DNA of 64,000 nucleotides from Fusarium oxysporum f. sp. lycopersici 4287 (GCF_000149955.1 NC_030992.1:1519073-1583072); one strand, 5' to 3'. Shown: positions 34,674-46,744, counted from the stretch's first letter. Notes: generated by a model from the sequence alone, not told the origin. Numbers and translations are program-made.

Positions 34674-36291
34674 TGAGTTTCAACATATCTCTGATATTTA
34701 CCACCATAGTCCTGCCAAAACTGTATCGCATTTCAACGATTCACGGCCAAACCATTTACAATCCTTTGATACCCCTACGGCATTTTCTACATCTTTTTGC
34801 ATATTTGCGCTACGTCTACTCATGACATTTTACGGCTGCAACAGCATATTATGCATTCATTGTTTTATTATGTATCATCATAGGGCGCAAGCTGGAGGCT
34901 TCTGTCATTCTTCACTGTATTCCCTTCCTTGAACTGCGTTCACTTCTTTTTATTGTGTCAATGCACTGTTAGTTTGTTGCATATACCACCCTACCATAGT
35001 ACTAAGCTTAGTGCCTTCATAATGATATTATCTTTGCATGTTTTCTGCCAAGGCGCTTTCAACGTAACTCCCTATCTTCTCCTCTTTAAAGTAAGGACGG
35101 AAGAAACCCGTGATGTGATCAAAGAGGCATGTAGTATCGAAGCGATTCTTTGTGGGCTTGTGATACAATGGGGAGATGTGGGCATAGACAAGGGTATTAT
35201 GCAACCTTTGGGGGTTGTCCGTACCAAGATGGCAAGGAGACATGCATGGTACGTACTATGCATACGCCTTTAATTGCCAAGCAACTTTAGGTTTTAGAAA
35301 TTGAGCCTGCAGGATCGTCGGCTATAACAAGATGATATGTGATAGTGTTGAAGGCCAGATGTGACAGACTGAAGGCCAAACAAACCATGCATCCTGCAAA
35401 AGCAACCAGTTTCCTCGAATCTAACTCATGTTAGAAGCTGACCGAGATATTAATTACGAAGACGTATAATGACCTATGGAACTGATGCTCAAGGCCAAAT
35501 AAGTAGATGTGGTACTTTGGGTGCTCCTGTGATCCAGCCCGCGGCTACCGCCAAACATATCGTTTATGCCTCTATTCCTGTTGTTGTCATCCACACTCCC
35601 CTGTATACCGTTCATCCCAAACCCCTACTTCCCTGCAGGTCTTCTTTTTCCTCTCCACGTGCAAACCAAGTGAGCGGTCAATCATCGACAATTATCGTAC
35701 GATATGGTTTATTACGCCTCTAGTTCATCTGCGATATGCCGAACATCGCCCCCCTTTAAGCACGCAGTGGAGAGGACCAGTCGGAAATTAGCGAAGGACC
35801 ATCATCGGAAAACGATCTGCACCGTTCGGAAACAAGGGCTATTCTTTGTAAAGCTCATAATGTGGATACTCTCGATGTTGTGATTATACGGAGGTCGAAT
35901 TATCCGTGGAGTGATCCTTTTTGAGTTTTCTTCGCGGATGCTTCAACGACGGTGGAATGGGGACTTGGCCGGAACGCATGTTGCAGTCTCTTGGCGTTCG
36001 GATGCAATGACGCTCGGCTCGAGTCAGTTGAACTTGTTTGTAGGTATTCCATATTAATAACGACGGAGACCATCTAGGTCTTCTCGTCTACGTATCTATC
36101 ATTACAAGATGCTCGCCCCTTGTGCAATAACGAAGAGTACCATCGATTCCTTTGCTCCATTCCGTTGCCAGTTGTTGTCCCTTCAAAATTCGTACATTCC
36201 ACCATGCACTTCGTGAGATGAGCCAGCCCCCGAATGCACCAAACACCATTCATGTTGTCCCATCACATTAAATATTACTCGTACCAACTCT
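34674..36291. other. Convergent intergenic region
   Basis: 1.6 kb between the 3' ends of the Uds1 gene (+) and the sorting nexin gene (-). T-rich near the Uds1 stop, as in a 3' UTR. No gene seen. Confidence 0.45.
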
Positions 36292-39200
36292 CTAGTGCGT
36301 CACAATTCGAACAACCTGTAAGATCAGGCCAAAGAGGAGCCCTCTTGCCACCTCCTCAATCTGCAGACAGTCAAAAACTCGGCCGAGTGCTTCGCCTGTC
36401 GCCGCCTGGCCCATGACACCCATCAGAGCAGCTGGAAGGCCACTCTGAATTAGCAGTCGGCGGGCTTTGACGCGGAGCTTCTCTTTCTCATCGGCTGTAA
36501 GCTCAGCTGGCCAGCCCGCGAGCTCCTGCTCTGTTGGCATCATGTTTTCTCGTATCTTGCGAAGCTGTTCCGCGATGCCTGAATCCGATGTATTGGCGTC
36601 AATGACGGATTTCTGAATCAATGACTGCACAGTCAAGAGAGACGGGTTGCCAGGACGCAGGAGGAAGGATTTTGCAGCCGTTAGAAGAGTACGTCGAATA
36701 TTCCACGCCGATGACAGAGTGTACATCTCGTTGATGACAGCGAACAGGAGCTCAACCGCAACACGAGTCTCGGGCTCTGACAGAGGGGTATACTGTTTAC
36801 CAGGCTTCAAAGACGCCCTCTTGCCGTCAGTCACCGAAGGGGGAGGTGTTGGGATTTGCTGGGAGCCTTTGCGGTCCTGCTGTCCCTTTCCACTCTGCAT
36901 ATCAATATTGCCTTCAGGCAAACCATAGTCGTCCGCGATCTGATCGGGGGGAGGCGGAAGTTTTGTGAAGTCGAGGCTAACAGCTGATGGGGATCGCAGC
37001 TGAGCAAGGCTAGGTGCACGGCTATGCTCCCGACTAGGAAGAGCACTCGCCGACGCTGAAGCAGACTCTTTACATTCCGAACGGCTGGTGCGAATATCCG
37101 CATCCGACTCACTTTGTGACTGATAACTAGGACGACGCTCCATGGGTGGCATTTTCCCTGGCTGCAATGATACAATAGACGAGCGTTGGCTGTCCATGCT
37201 GTCTCTCGCAGAGCGGACGGGAGATCTTACACCGCTTAGCTGGCTGGGAGGTGTCGAGATCGAAAGTCGGCTAGAGTTAGCCGTTAGATCTACTGACTGG
37301 GTAGGTTTCCTGCTAAGACCAGAAAATGTACTTCCAAAAACTCCAGTGACACCACCCACGAGACTCTTGCCACCCTCCATAGCACCCTTGGGCCCTGATG
37401 TCAGGGCGTCCAACATACCCTTGCCCATGGTTTCCCAACCAAAGCCTGCTTTGGATTCGCTGTGGGTATGCCCCTTTGACTTTTCGAGAAATCGCTTCAT
37501 GCCCTCGCTTTCGGCTAAGCTCTGGTACCAACAAGCATCTCGAAGGTACCTCTCCAGTTCACCGCGCAGAGATTCACGAGTGTGAAGCTTCCAGTCAGGC
37601 AAGTCTTTATGAAGCTCGGTGAAAGCAGTTGCACCAGAAATGTTGGCAATTCGTCTGAGGATTTCATGCAGGGTTTCAAAATCTGCATATCTTCGTACGA
37701 TCATCCATCCAGGATACGCAGTAGCTGACGGCTCAACCTGCACCCAGTAGTCCCAGTTAGGTTTGCTGCGAATTCTATTTGGCTCGCCAGGGGTATCATC
37801 GTGGAGAGTTATCGTGGCATTGTGAAGGGTCAGAGGAGCTTTTTTAGGGGCATCCTCTTCTCCTTCGTCTGTTACTTGTCCTGGTGGTACAATTTGATCG
37901 AAGCTAGTGAAGCGAGTGCCGTCGGATCGACGAGGGGACGACTCGGGGCTGGAGGAATCCATTGGTGATCGAGGTGTGACAGGAGTTTGGACAATGTCAC
38001 TCTTTGATGAGAACCCTTCCGTTGATGTCGCCGATGGTAGAGACACATCACGTTTCGTAGCAGCTGAAAGATCTGGCGCACCAGACAACCGTTTTTCAGC
38101 ATTGTTTGAATCCTTCGGTGAATCATGAAAAGAAACCACCGACGCGCGTTTTCGTCGTGCTTCTTCTTCGGCAATCATTTCGTTCATGCGTTTCATCTCT
38201 TGCATGGCTTCATCCATCTCTTCCTCCGCCTTGCTCAGCTTCTTCTTGTGGCCAAGGGGTTCCTTGCGTCGAGCCCTTTCCGTCTCCAAAGAACTTCGCC
38301 CTGGCTTGGCGATCCCAACGTTTCCGACATTTCCATCCAAATCCGCAAAGACGTTGGTTGCCGCCACGCTCGATTCTGGGGCTCGCTGCATGCCAACATC
38401 GATAGCCTGATTTATGTTTGGTTCACCAGCTTCTAGCAAGTATACGATCCACCCGTTAATCCAATCGGCTTGACTGCAGGTATGTAGTGTCTTTTCAAGA
38501 ACCGAGTTCGCGAGGATCTCACGCAAGAAAACCCGGGCAGGGTCGCAGTTGTACGAGTTTCGGTCCAGGAAACCAAGAAGGTCCTCGGCCACCATTTTGA
38601 ATTTTGACGCTTGCTGACGTTGATTCAAGAGATTGGCCAAATGGCAGTCCGGGTTAGATGCCAGGTAGTTGTAAACGGCGTCAGCAGCAGTCATGCTACT
38701 ATCTGGAGGAAGTTCGGAGAAAGCGGATGCGAGCTCAGACATGAACACGATGATAATGGAGGACGAGTTGGTAAGAAGATCGAGAAAGGCATCCGCAGGT
38801 CGCTTTCGGCTCAGGTGGCTAGAAACGGAGAGAAGGTAAGATGTGAGCGTCTTGCGACACGCCAAAGGAAACGAGTGGTCAGTCGGAACAATCGGACTGT
38901 ACCACCACTTAACATAGTCCCTGACAATAGCATCAACAAGACCCCCAAGTGCCTCACGGGTCTCTGGCCGGAACTCGTCGAAATTCTTCAGAGCCGGCTC
39001 TTCATCATCGCTGCTGTCTTCGCGCTTCTCTCCTGCCTGATTGTTCTTGGCCTCTAGAAGCCGATCTATAACGTCGATCCCTCGCTCTCCTCGCACAGCT
39101 TTAGCGAGCTCTGGGTTACGCGTTTCCCACGAAATGAATCCGGCAACTCCGCCCAAAGCGCCGATTAGAACGAGACCCAAACGTCCCATAGTGAAGTATG

Positions 39201-39639
39201 TGAAAGCAGCAAAACCAACTGCGACGCCGGCGAGTGACTCTGGAGTCGCTGTAGCAAAGAAGTGTATGACTTTTGCAATTGGAGTACCATCTTCAGTTGC
39301 AGTTCTTGTATTGGTCGTTTCGGTTCTCGTAGTATTCGTAATGGGGCTGTCAGAGTTCATTGCGTCGTTTGTTGTAGTCATCTTGTTAGCAAGATCATTT
39401 GCATCCGATGGCTTGTCTGTTAACAGCGGCTTGTCGTCGTCTTGTGTCTGTGAAAGTGTAGGCAACGGCGAGCCATTGAGTGCTATAGCCTTCGGCTTTG
39501 GCGGGTTCGCAAGGGAAGCACCTGGTTGAGGCGCATTCTGGTTGGGGAATGCGGTTGAACTCATGGGGAATGGAAGGCTGTCTAGGATTGTTTTGGTACA
39601 CAACCCAGATGTTGTAGCTCTCCTAACGAACGAAGACAC
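36292..39639 (-). CDS. PXA-PX-Nexin_C membrane protein (Mdm1/SNX13-SNX25-like)
   Basis: Single exon, up to 1115 aa. Order seen: Ser/Thr-rich N-terminus; paired hydrophobic segments (about 123-166, PESLAGVAVGFAAFTYFTMG then LVLIGALGGVAGFISW); PXA domain (about 230-410, LVDAIVRDYVKWWYSPIV); charged Lys/Glu linker with an RRKEPLGHKKKLSKAEEE helix; PX domain (about 600-715, WVQVEPSATAYPGWMIVRRY); disordered Ser-rich stretch; and Nexin_C (about 958-1080). This layout, anchored in a membrane with a lipid-binding PX domain, matches the Mdm1/SNX13/14/25 group, which bridges ER with vacuole or endosomes. I see no RGS domain. The start may be Met26 (39564), since residues 1-25 could be leader. Confidence 0.88.
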   Translation of the reverse strand: MSSFVRRATTSGLCTKTILDSLPFPMSSTAFPNQNAPQPGASLANPPKPKAIALNGSPLPTLSQTQDDDKPLLTDKPSDANDLANKMTTTNDAMNSDSPITNTTRTETTNTRTATEDGTPIAKVIHFFATATPESLAGVAVGFAAFTYFTMGRLGLVLIGALGGVAGFISWETRNPELAKAVRGERGIDVIDRLLEAKNNQAGEKREDSSDDEEPALKNFDEFRPETREALGGLVDAIVRDYVKWWYSPIVPTDHSFPLACRKTLTSYLLSVSSHLSRKRPADAFLDLLTNSSSIIIVFMSELASAFSELPPDSSMTAADAVYNYLASNPDCHLANLLNQRQQASKFKMVAEDLLGFLDRNSYNCDPARVFLREILANSVLEKTLHTCSQADWINGWIVYLLEAGEPNINQAIDVGMQRAPESSVAATNVFADLDGNVGNVGIAKPGRSSLETERARRKEPLGHKKKLSKAEEEMDEAMQEMKRMNEMIAEEEARRKRASVVSFHDSPKDSNNAEKRLSGAPDLSAATKRDVSLPSATSTEGFSSKSDIVQTPVTPRSPMDSSSPESSPRRSDGTRFTSFDQIVPPGQVTDEGEEDAPKKAPLTLHNATITLHDDTPGEPNRIRSKPNWDYWVQVEPSATAYPGWMIVRRYADFETLHEILRRIANISGATAFTELHKDLPDWKLHTRESLRGELERYLRDACWYQSLAESEGMKRFLEKSKGHTHSESKAGFGWETMGKGMLDALTSGPKGAMEGGKSLVGGVTGVFGSTFSGLSRKPTQSVDLTANSSRLSISTPPSQLSGVRSPVRSARDSMDSQRSSIVSLQPGKMPPMERRPSYQSQSESDADIRTSRSECKESASASASALPSREHSRAPSLAQLRSPSAVSLDFTKLPPPPDQIADDYGLPEGNIDMQSGKGQQDRKGSQQIPTPPPSVTDGKRASLKPGKQYTPLSEPETRVAVELLFAVINEMYTLSSAWNIRRTLLTAAKSFLLRPGNPSLLTVQSLIQKSVIDANTSDSGIAEQLRKIRENMMPTEQELAGWPAELTADEKEKLRVKARRLLIQSGLPAALMGVMGQAATGEALGRVFDCLQIEEVARGLLFGLILQVVRIVTH

Positions 39640-40689
39640 TGGAACCGAGGCGAACTCCCGTAAGCATAGCCAGTGGAAATAGAGAGTTTAATGAGAAACG
39701 TGAAGAAAAGTGAAACCGAGAGCAAAAGGAGCAAAACAGTAGACTAGATAAAAGTAGGGAATGAAATGAAGGAATCATGCAAGGTTTGGAATTTGTCTGG
39801 AACGCTGGGGGTAATGGATGTGGCCGAATTACAGCAGGCGCAGTGTAGGTGGTACAGTACAATAGCTGGTGTCGCGTGTCTAAGGTGCCAGGTGGGCTTT
39901 TTTAGCCTCAAATTGCCGAGCATTGGAATTGCTTGTCTTCAAGTCTTCAGGGGTCATGGCCCCTAAACCCCAGGGTAGGGCTGTGACCAAGTACTGAAGA
40001 GAAAGCTTGATAAAATAGGTTGTGAGAGGGCGTGCTAATTTCATCCTAACTTTGTTCGAATCTTTCTATCACCCAAAATCGAGGTATCAAGTTCATGCTG
40101 GTGCGGTCCGTGTCACAAAATAGTGGGCTTCAACTGCCATCGTGCACTAAAAACGGCAACAAAGTCTAATGCTGCCCCTGATTTATCTCCACTGTAGAGT
40201 TACGGCGTCCAATCTTTCTTGTGTGATGTCTTGTTTCGTTTGATTAACCTTGCCAGGTTTATGTACCCTAGGCCGCCTTGACGTGATCGGTCGATCTTTA
40301 ATTTACTTGATGTAAGATGGTGAAAACTTGAGTGAATATCTGAGGTGACGAGAGAGCATAATCCTGAACCTAAACATCCAAGGTATATATCGAGCTGGAA
40401 TGCGGCATCCATGTGTTTTAGCAGTCGAGCCGAAAGTTCACGGCGGCATGATAAGATCCAATACGTAACCTGGTTTTCTGGGCGGATCCAATTTTGAGAT
40501 ATCACGTGCATTGGTGTCACATCGCGCGTAGCTTCCAATCGCGTCTCCTCCAGGCTGGGAGGCCGGTCTGGTTCAAGCTCAACTTTCAAGTCAAAAGTGA
40601 CAAGACATCTCAAACACCTTTCAACGAAACAGTATTCGAGGGTCTGAGCCCTCTGTCCAGTTCTTGAAAAGACTTTTGCGATTCTCATA
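39640..40689. promoter_or_regulatory. Divergent promoter region, sorting nexin and SUB1
   Basis: About 1 kb between two outward-facing starts. A CT-rich tract just 5' of the sorting nexin start on its coding strand (about 39640-39770) fits a fungal leader. A long minus-strand open frame entering SUB1 shows no protein-like pattern. Confidence 0.45.
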
Positions 40690-41244
40690 ATGGCCCGTAC
40701 ATCTGCTGCCAAAAAGCGCGCTGCCGATTCTGATAGTGAGCCCGAGACTGTTTCCAAAAGAGTCAAGAGTGGAACATCAGTTGAGTCGGATGGTAAAGAT
40801 GATGATGGAAATCCATACTGGGAGGTACGCGAGTTCGAAGCATCTACCGTTGGGCTCGCGCGCTAACAGGACGTGTCCAGCTCTCAAACAAGCGCCGTGT
40901 TGGTGTATCAGACTTCAGCAAGAAAACCTTTGTCAATATTCGAGAGTACTATGATAAGGATGGCAAGACTTTACCTGGCAAGAAGGTATTTGCGAAGGCT
41001 TCATTCATCTTGGGCGTCTCACTGATTAGTTAAATAGGGTATTTCGCTTTCCATCGAGCAGTACAATGCTTTTCTTAAGGCTGTTCCACACATCAATGCT
41101 TCTCTTCGCGCCAAGGGTCTCGTAGTTGAGGGTGACATTGCAGACAAGCCTGATACTGCTCTGATTCCAGCTGCCAAGGTTAAGAAAGAGCGAAAGAAGT
41201 CACCGAAGGCGAACATTGAGACCACCAGCGAGGAAGAGGACTAA
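40690..41244 (+). CDS. SUB1: Transcriptional coactivator Sub1 / PC4
   Basis: Three exons, 40690-40824, 40881-40985 and 41038-41244, give 148 aa. The N-terminus is Lys/Ser/Asp-rich (AAKKRAADSDSEPETVSKRV). The PC4 single-stranded-DNA-binding core follows: WELSNKRRVGVSDFSKKTF, VNIREYYDKDGKTLPGKKGI, then SLSIEQYNAFLKAVPHINA. The C-terminal tail is basic then acidic (ETTSEEED). Sub1/PC4 binds melted promoter DNA and supports RNA polymerase II initiation and re-initiation in the nucleus. Length and three-exon shape are usual for Sordariomycetes. Both introns end exactly at conserved core residues. Confidence 0.94.
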
Positions 41245-42945
41245 GCGGCTATCTGACTTTTTCTTGTCGAATTTTCTTTCCAACATCTTTTCGCCCACGA
41301 GCTCGGCTTGTGTTAGCACTATGTATACCACGCATGGAGTTTTTTGGAGTCACGGCCATCACGCGCTTGGGGCCCAAGCTGTGATTTGTGCATGGGATCA
41401 CCTCCTGGCTCTATGTCAGAATGATAGATTTCAGCAAAGTAACGAGAGTGATAGTAATATGATCAAGATTAATGGCGCTGACACGAAATCCAGAATGGAC
41501 CTAATGTGTAATCATATCGGACCTATTATGAAGAACATCATGCAAACAAGGTAATTCAACTTACAATATGTAGCATAGCGAAAGATTTGGACCCGCAATG
41601 CAGCAGAAAAGCTTTACTGGAATACATTAAACCAAGATTTACATTGATGGCAAAGGCCCTGCTTTATTAAGGTAAAGCCATGGGCTCGTAGGGGGATTCA
41701 TCTGCAGCAAGAGTCTTGCCGATATGAAACATAGCTTATACGAAGGGGGTGAACAAGCAAAACTTCAAGAAATGACTTACTGGGAACATGTTATTCGTAA
41801 AATGGAAATATGTATGTCACACCGGGCTATCGCTCAGCCGTTTGGACTATCGCAATCATATGGGGTGGCGCAGCTTTAGCAACTACTACGTAGTATTCCA
41901 ATTCCCAAGTTGCACCTCTTGGCCTTGTCACTCTGAGGTCAAGGAGATCTCTGTCATCCTTCCGTTGCAGGGAGTACTGTCGGGAGACCACCCGATGCTA
42001 ATGAATGAGAACTGTGCGCTTTTAGAACTTCGACCCAGTCCATGGCAGAATTGTAGCTCAAGATTCAAATCCGGCTGGTAAATAGGCTCAATATGCGGAT
42101 GGTTTCTGGAGACGAGAATTCTTATGTGCATAGCACAACATTACCATGAGGTACAAACCCCATGCTCTTCTTAGTTTCAAATCTCGAAAGGGGCGGATCG
42201 ACGCGCAAGCCTTATTCCCGACAAGCTAGCTTGGCCTCGATAAGAACTTACAATCCAAAGTTTAGCAGCAAACATTCGCCTATCAGAGTTCTCATTCCAA
42301 TTAAATGTTAAGAGTCTGGAACAATTCCACGGCTGTGATTAGGAGAAAGTATCAGGTCTGGAACTCGAATGGAAAATGACTGTGCCCCGCTCACTCAGCG
42401 CTTCAACCGAGTATCATGAAGTTGATCAGCAACTTTACAACATGGCAATGTCGGCTGCGGCCTGGCAATGGTGATCTAGTAGCCAGCCACTGTACTCCGT
42501 GTCCAGACTATCAGCATTGGTCTCTTTGAGGATTCACTTGCATTGCAGTCCTTATCAAGAGTTAAAGAACCTAGAGAGACTTGCTGAGTTGCTGCTTCAT
42601 TATTAGTTATCTTTGGGAAAGACCCAATGCCATGTTTTCTGGAAATGCCTTATTATCAGGAACATTACGAGTGATATACAAGATCATGGCGGTAACACAA
42701 GTCCTGATGCCAAGCCCCCATAGAACGGGAGATGGATGGGCGATGATGCTGATGGATGCCCGGCTTTGGCGCCTCCCAAGCCCCTGGACCCAGCAAAAAT
42801 TGGACCTACGGCCTCCTATTTTCGGGCTAACATATTATTTGCTGGTTCTATCCACCTTAACTTCTGACTTGTCCTCTCATCTCCAAGACTGTGCCTTGTT
42901 TCACCCCTCTCATCGACTGTACAAATCGAACCCCTCCGTTTTCTA
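41245..42945. other. Intergenic region before the assembly gap
   Basis: 1.7 kb with no supported frame. The last 80 bases before the N's are CT-rich, like a promoter or leader, and probably belong to the transporter gene whose 5' end is in the gap. Confidence 0.4.
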
Positions 42946-43836
42946 NNNNNNNNNNNNNNNNNNNNNNNNNNNNNNNNNNNNNNNNNNNNNNNNNNNNNNN
43001 NNNNNNNNNNNNNNNNNNNNNNNNNNNNNNNNNNNNNNNNNNNNNNNNNNNNNNNNNNNNNNNNNNNNNNNNNNNNNNNNNNNNNNNNNNNNNNNNNNNN
43101 NNNNNNNNNNNNNNNNNNNNNNNNNNNNNNNNNNNNNNNNNNNNNNNNNNNNNNNNNNNNNNNNNNNNNNNNNNNNNNNNNNNNNNNNNNNNNNNNNNNN
43201 NNNNNNNNNNNNNNNNNNNNNNNNNNNNNNNNNNNNNNNNNNNNNNNNNNNNNNNNNNNNNNNNNNNNNNNNNNNNNNNNNNNNNNNNNNNNNNNNNNNN
43301 NNNNNNNNNNNNNNNNNNNNNNNNNNNNNNNNNNNNNNNNNNNNNNNNNNNNNNNNNNNNNNNNNNNNNNNNNNNNNNNNNNNNNNNNNNNNNNNNNNNN
43401 NNNNNNNNNNNNNNNNNNNNNNNNNNNNNNNNNNNNNNNNNNNNNNNNNNNNNNNNNNNNNNNNNNNNNNNNNNNNNNNNNNNNNNNNNNNNNNNNNNNN
43501 NNNNNNNNNNNNNNNNNNNNNNNNNNNNNNNNNNNNNNNNNNNNNNNNNNNNNNNNNNNNNNNNNNNNNNNNNNNNNNNNNNNNNNNNNNNNNNNNNNNN
43601 NNNNNNNNNNNNNNNNNNNNNNNNNNNNNNNNNNNNNNNNNNNNNNNNNNNNNNNNNNNNNNNNNNNNNNNNNNNNNNNNNNNNNNNNNNNNNNNNNNNN
43701 NNNNNNNNNNNNNNNNNNNNNNNNNNNNNNNNNNNNNNNNNNNNNNNNNNNNNNNNNNNNNNNNNNNNNNNNNNNNNNNNNNNNNNNNNNNNNNNNNNNN
43801 NNNNNNNNNNNNNNNNNNNNNNNNNNNNNNNNNNNN
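42946..43836. other. Assembly gap (run of N)
   Basis: 891 unresolved bases. The true size is unknown. It hides the 5' part of the downstream transporter gene. Confidence 0.99.
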
Positions 43837-45368
43837 TCCATATGAGAGTGAGTGCTGCATTTAAGACTGCTGCATTATGAGCTAACAAGGTTTCAGTCAA
43901 ATCAAAGCTCATGAATAAGGCAGTCGGAGATATCGGTATGGGCAGTTACAACTGGCAGATATTCGTTCTCTGTGGATGTGGATGGTTCGCCGACAACCTT
44001 TGGATGCAGGGAGTGTCACTCTGTCTGCCATCTCTATCAGGAGAATTCGGTGTCGATGAAAAGACAGTTCGATACACAACCAGCGCCTTGTTCGTCGGTC
44101 TATCGATCGGGAGTTTTTTCTGGGGAATTGGGTCCGATTTCCTTGGTCGTCGCATTGCCTTCAACACTACCTTGCTTATTACCAGTGTCTTTGGCATCAT
44201 GTCCGCTTATGCCCAAAGCTGGGGCAGTGTTTGCTTCTTCTTCAGTGCCCTTGGATTCGGCGTCGGCGGCAATCTTCCTGTTGATGGTGCTCTCTTCATG
44301 GAATTTCTCCCGGATGCTTCCAGCGCTTTGCTCACTCTGCTGTCCGTCTGGTGGCCCTTTGGACAGCTTGTCTCATCTCTGATTGCATGGTACTATATCG
44401 GCAACTGGCCAGTTGAACAGGGTTGGCGATACTTCATTGTCACCATCGGCATTGTTACTTTCGCCATGTTTGTTGTCCGATTCTTCGTCTTTCATCTCTT
44501 CGAGTCACCCAAGTTCCTTCTCAACAAGGGTCGCCAACATGAGGCAGTGGCTGTCATTCACGGTCTGGCATACCGTAATGGTACCAAGACTTGGCTTACT
44601 TCGGAGCTTCTCGACTTGGTTGCTTGTGAGGATGGCGAGGATCTAGCCCATGTTGCAGAGAAGAAGATTCCTGCTCCATCGACTATGGGTTTCCTCCGCG
44701 AGAAGCTCCAGTCATTCTCCGGAGAGCGTCTGCGACCTCTATTCCAGAATAAGACCCTCGGCATGGCAACTTCTTTGATCTGGTTCTGCTGGGCTACGAT
44801 TGGCATGGGATATCCCCTTTTCAATGCCTTCCTTCCTCAATACTTTGCTCGTGCACATAACGAAGCATCGGATAACATGCAGTCCGAAACAGACACCATC
44901 TCATCAGACACATACCGCAACTACGCCATCGCCTCTGTCATGGGTGTCCCTGGTTCTCTTCTCGCTGCATACCTCGTTGATCACCCGTCCCCCTTCCTCG
45001 GTCGTCGAGGAACGCTTGCTAGTTCCACCCTCCTCTCCGCGGTGTTCCTTTTCCTCTTTGTCTTCTACGGCACTACATCAACTGCCCAACTTCTAATGTC
45101 TTGTGTTGAGGCTTTCGCCCAAAACATCATGTACGGTGTTCTGTACGCCTTCACGCCTGAGATATTCCCTGCTCCTGTTCGAGGCGCTGGTACCGGCGTG
45201 GCCAGCTTCCTGAACCGCATTACTGGCCTTATGGCACCCATCATTGCCGCCACCGTTCCTGGCGATGGTGCTACTACACCTATTATCATGTCTGCAGTCC
45301 TTATTTTGTCGGCTTTTATTGGCATTTGTCTCATCCCCATCGAGACAAGAGGTGCTTCACGACTTTGA
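43837..45368 (+). CDS. MFS transporter, SV2/SVOP-like, 5' end in gap
   Basis: The visible exons are 43837-43847 (end of an exon that enters the gap) and 43897-45368. A 49 bp intron (GTGAGT...TTTCAG) joins YE to IKSKLMNKAVGDIGMGSY, matching the start of fungal SVOP-like carriers (YExK, then GMGRYQW). The remaining 490 aa hold about twelve membrane helices: FVLCGCGWFADNLWMQG in helix 1, the MFS loop GSDFLGRRIAF after helix 2, and LGFGVGGNLPVDGALFMEF in helices 4-5. A cytoplasmic loop lies in the middle, and VLYAFTPEIFPAPVRGAGTG near helix 10. The substrate is unknown; relatives carry organic ions or sugars. The ATG at 43911 is internal, not the start. Confidence 0.88.
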
Positions 45369-45614
45369 GCCCTCAACTTCCAATTAAGTGCGGTCCCGCA
45401 AGCATAATAGGCACCGCATAACCTTTCTAGTTACAATACACGCATACTAACGACCTGGAGTCAGAGTGGTCTTGGGTATGACTTGCATTTCTGATGTCAT
45501 TTATAACGGGGTTTGGCAGTGCTTTGTATTTCGTGCTATTCATAAAGTTGTCTGCATAGAGCACAGATTAACTAGTGATTATTAAAAATGTACAATAGAT
45601 ATTGATAAAGTTGT

Positions 45615-46744
45615 CTATCTATTACCTTTTGCACCTGCCGGTGCATCAACTCTCCTCTTCCTCAGTGACGTTCCCATAGCATCTCTAACCATAGGGTCTG
45701 CTCTAATAGTATTCTGTACAAGCCACTCCCTCATCTTGCCCTGTAGATTGGACGTTGCATCAGTGTCGCCCTTAAAGGGGGCCATTTCCATATCCAACAG
45801 TCGTACAGCATCTCCGTCAAGTTGCTTTGTCAACATTTCAAGGCGATGTAGGCTTTGTCTCATAGCCTTTTCGTCATCCTCCTCGGATTTTTCTGGCCCC
45901 GTGATCATGAATGCAATGAGAGGTCCTATCTGGTTGAGAGCAATGTAGAAAGTGATTGTGAGTCTCCGGGCGAGAGAGATGATCTGGAAAGGTAGATATG
46001 GTGGCGAAGATGTAAATTGTGTGAGGATGGCGTTGATGGCATTGACAAAAGGTGGGAAATCGGGACGTGTTACGGTATGGAGCTCGAATACGCAAAGGGC
46101 GATCAGAACTAGCCACCGGTAGTATTTACCAAACTCCATATAGCCAAATAAGCCCAGAATGTAAATTGATGCGGCAGCCACAACGTAGTGAGGCAGGATG
46201 CCTGAGACGACGCCACGAGTAACATAATCTCTGATAGTAACGCATTTCTGCCACCGTGCAATCTCAGGTCCGAAGCGTTCATATGCAAATCTCTTCGCAG
46301 TATCCTGTAGCGTATCACTGGCAACCTTTAGGTGCATGAAAAAGGCGGCAGAATCGCCAGCGTCCTTGCCTGCTTTGTCTGGGTGGTGCATGGCAGCCAA
46401 GCGGCGGAAGCGCGTCTTGATCTCGCGATCGGCAGCATCGAGTGGCACTCCAAGATCTGCATAGTATGAGGATATACGGCGCTGTTCATAGTCCGCTTCG
46501 AAGATTGTGTAGCAGAGGTAGGCAGCGACAACGAGGATATGTATGGTGCGTCGATGCGAGTTATAGCGGGCAGAGCCAGGGGCAGGCTTGGGATCGCCGG
46601 CGCGAATGGTAAACCCATAGTAGATGGACTGGAGCCATCCTGTTGCAAGCTATGAAGCGGTTAGCAGGTCAAGCAAGTTCCTGAGAACAAATCTCATACA
46701 TTTGGGAGAAAGGCCCAACCTAGCATAGACAAATAGCCAGACAT
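45615..46744 (-). CDS. Membrane-bound J-domain (DnaJ-like) protein
   Basis: Two exons, 46744-46700 and 46649-45615, give 359 aa; the intron is 50 bp (GTATGA...ATAG). A hydrophobic N-terminus (YLSMLGWAFLPNLATGW) and a helix RTIHILVVAAYLCYTIFEA come first. The J domain follows: YADLGVPLDAADREIKTRFR, then the HPD motif in AAMHHPDKAGKDAG, ending DTLQDTAKRFAYERFG. After it lie two or three more membrane segments (PHYVVAAASIYILGLFGYM, YRWLVLIALCVFEL) and a soluble helical tail. The J domain should stimulate an Hsp70, but I cannot tell whether in the ER lumen or cytosol. It is not Sec63 (no Brl domain). Confidence 0.85.

Noticed and set aside
40200..40766. 188-codon minus-strand open frame overlapping the start of SUB1
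   Set aside because: No protein-like pattern; it is antisense to a well supported exon and its promoter.
42581..43912. Several long open frames spanning the N run on both strands
   Set aside because: They are open only because N's carry no stops.
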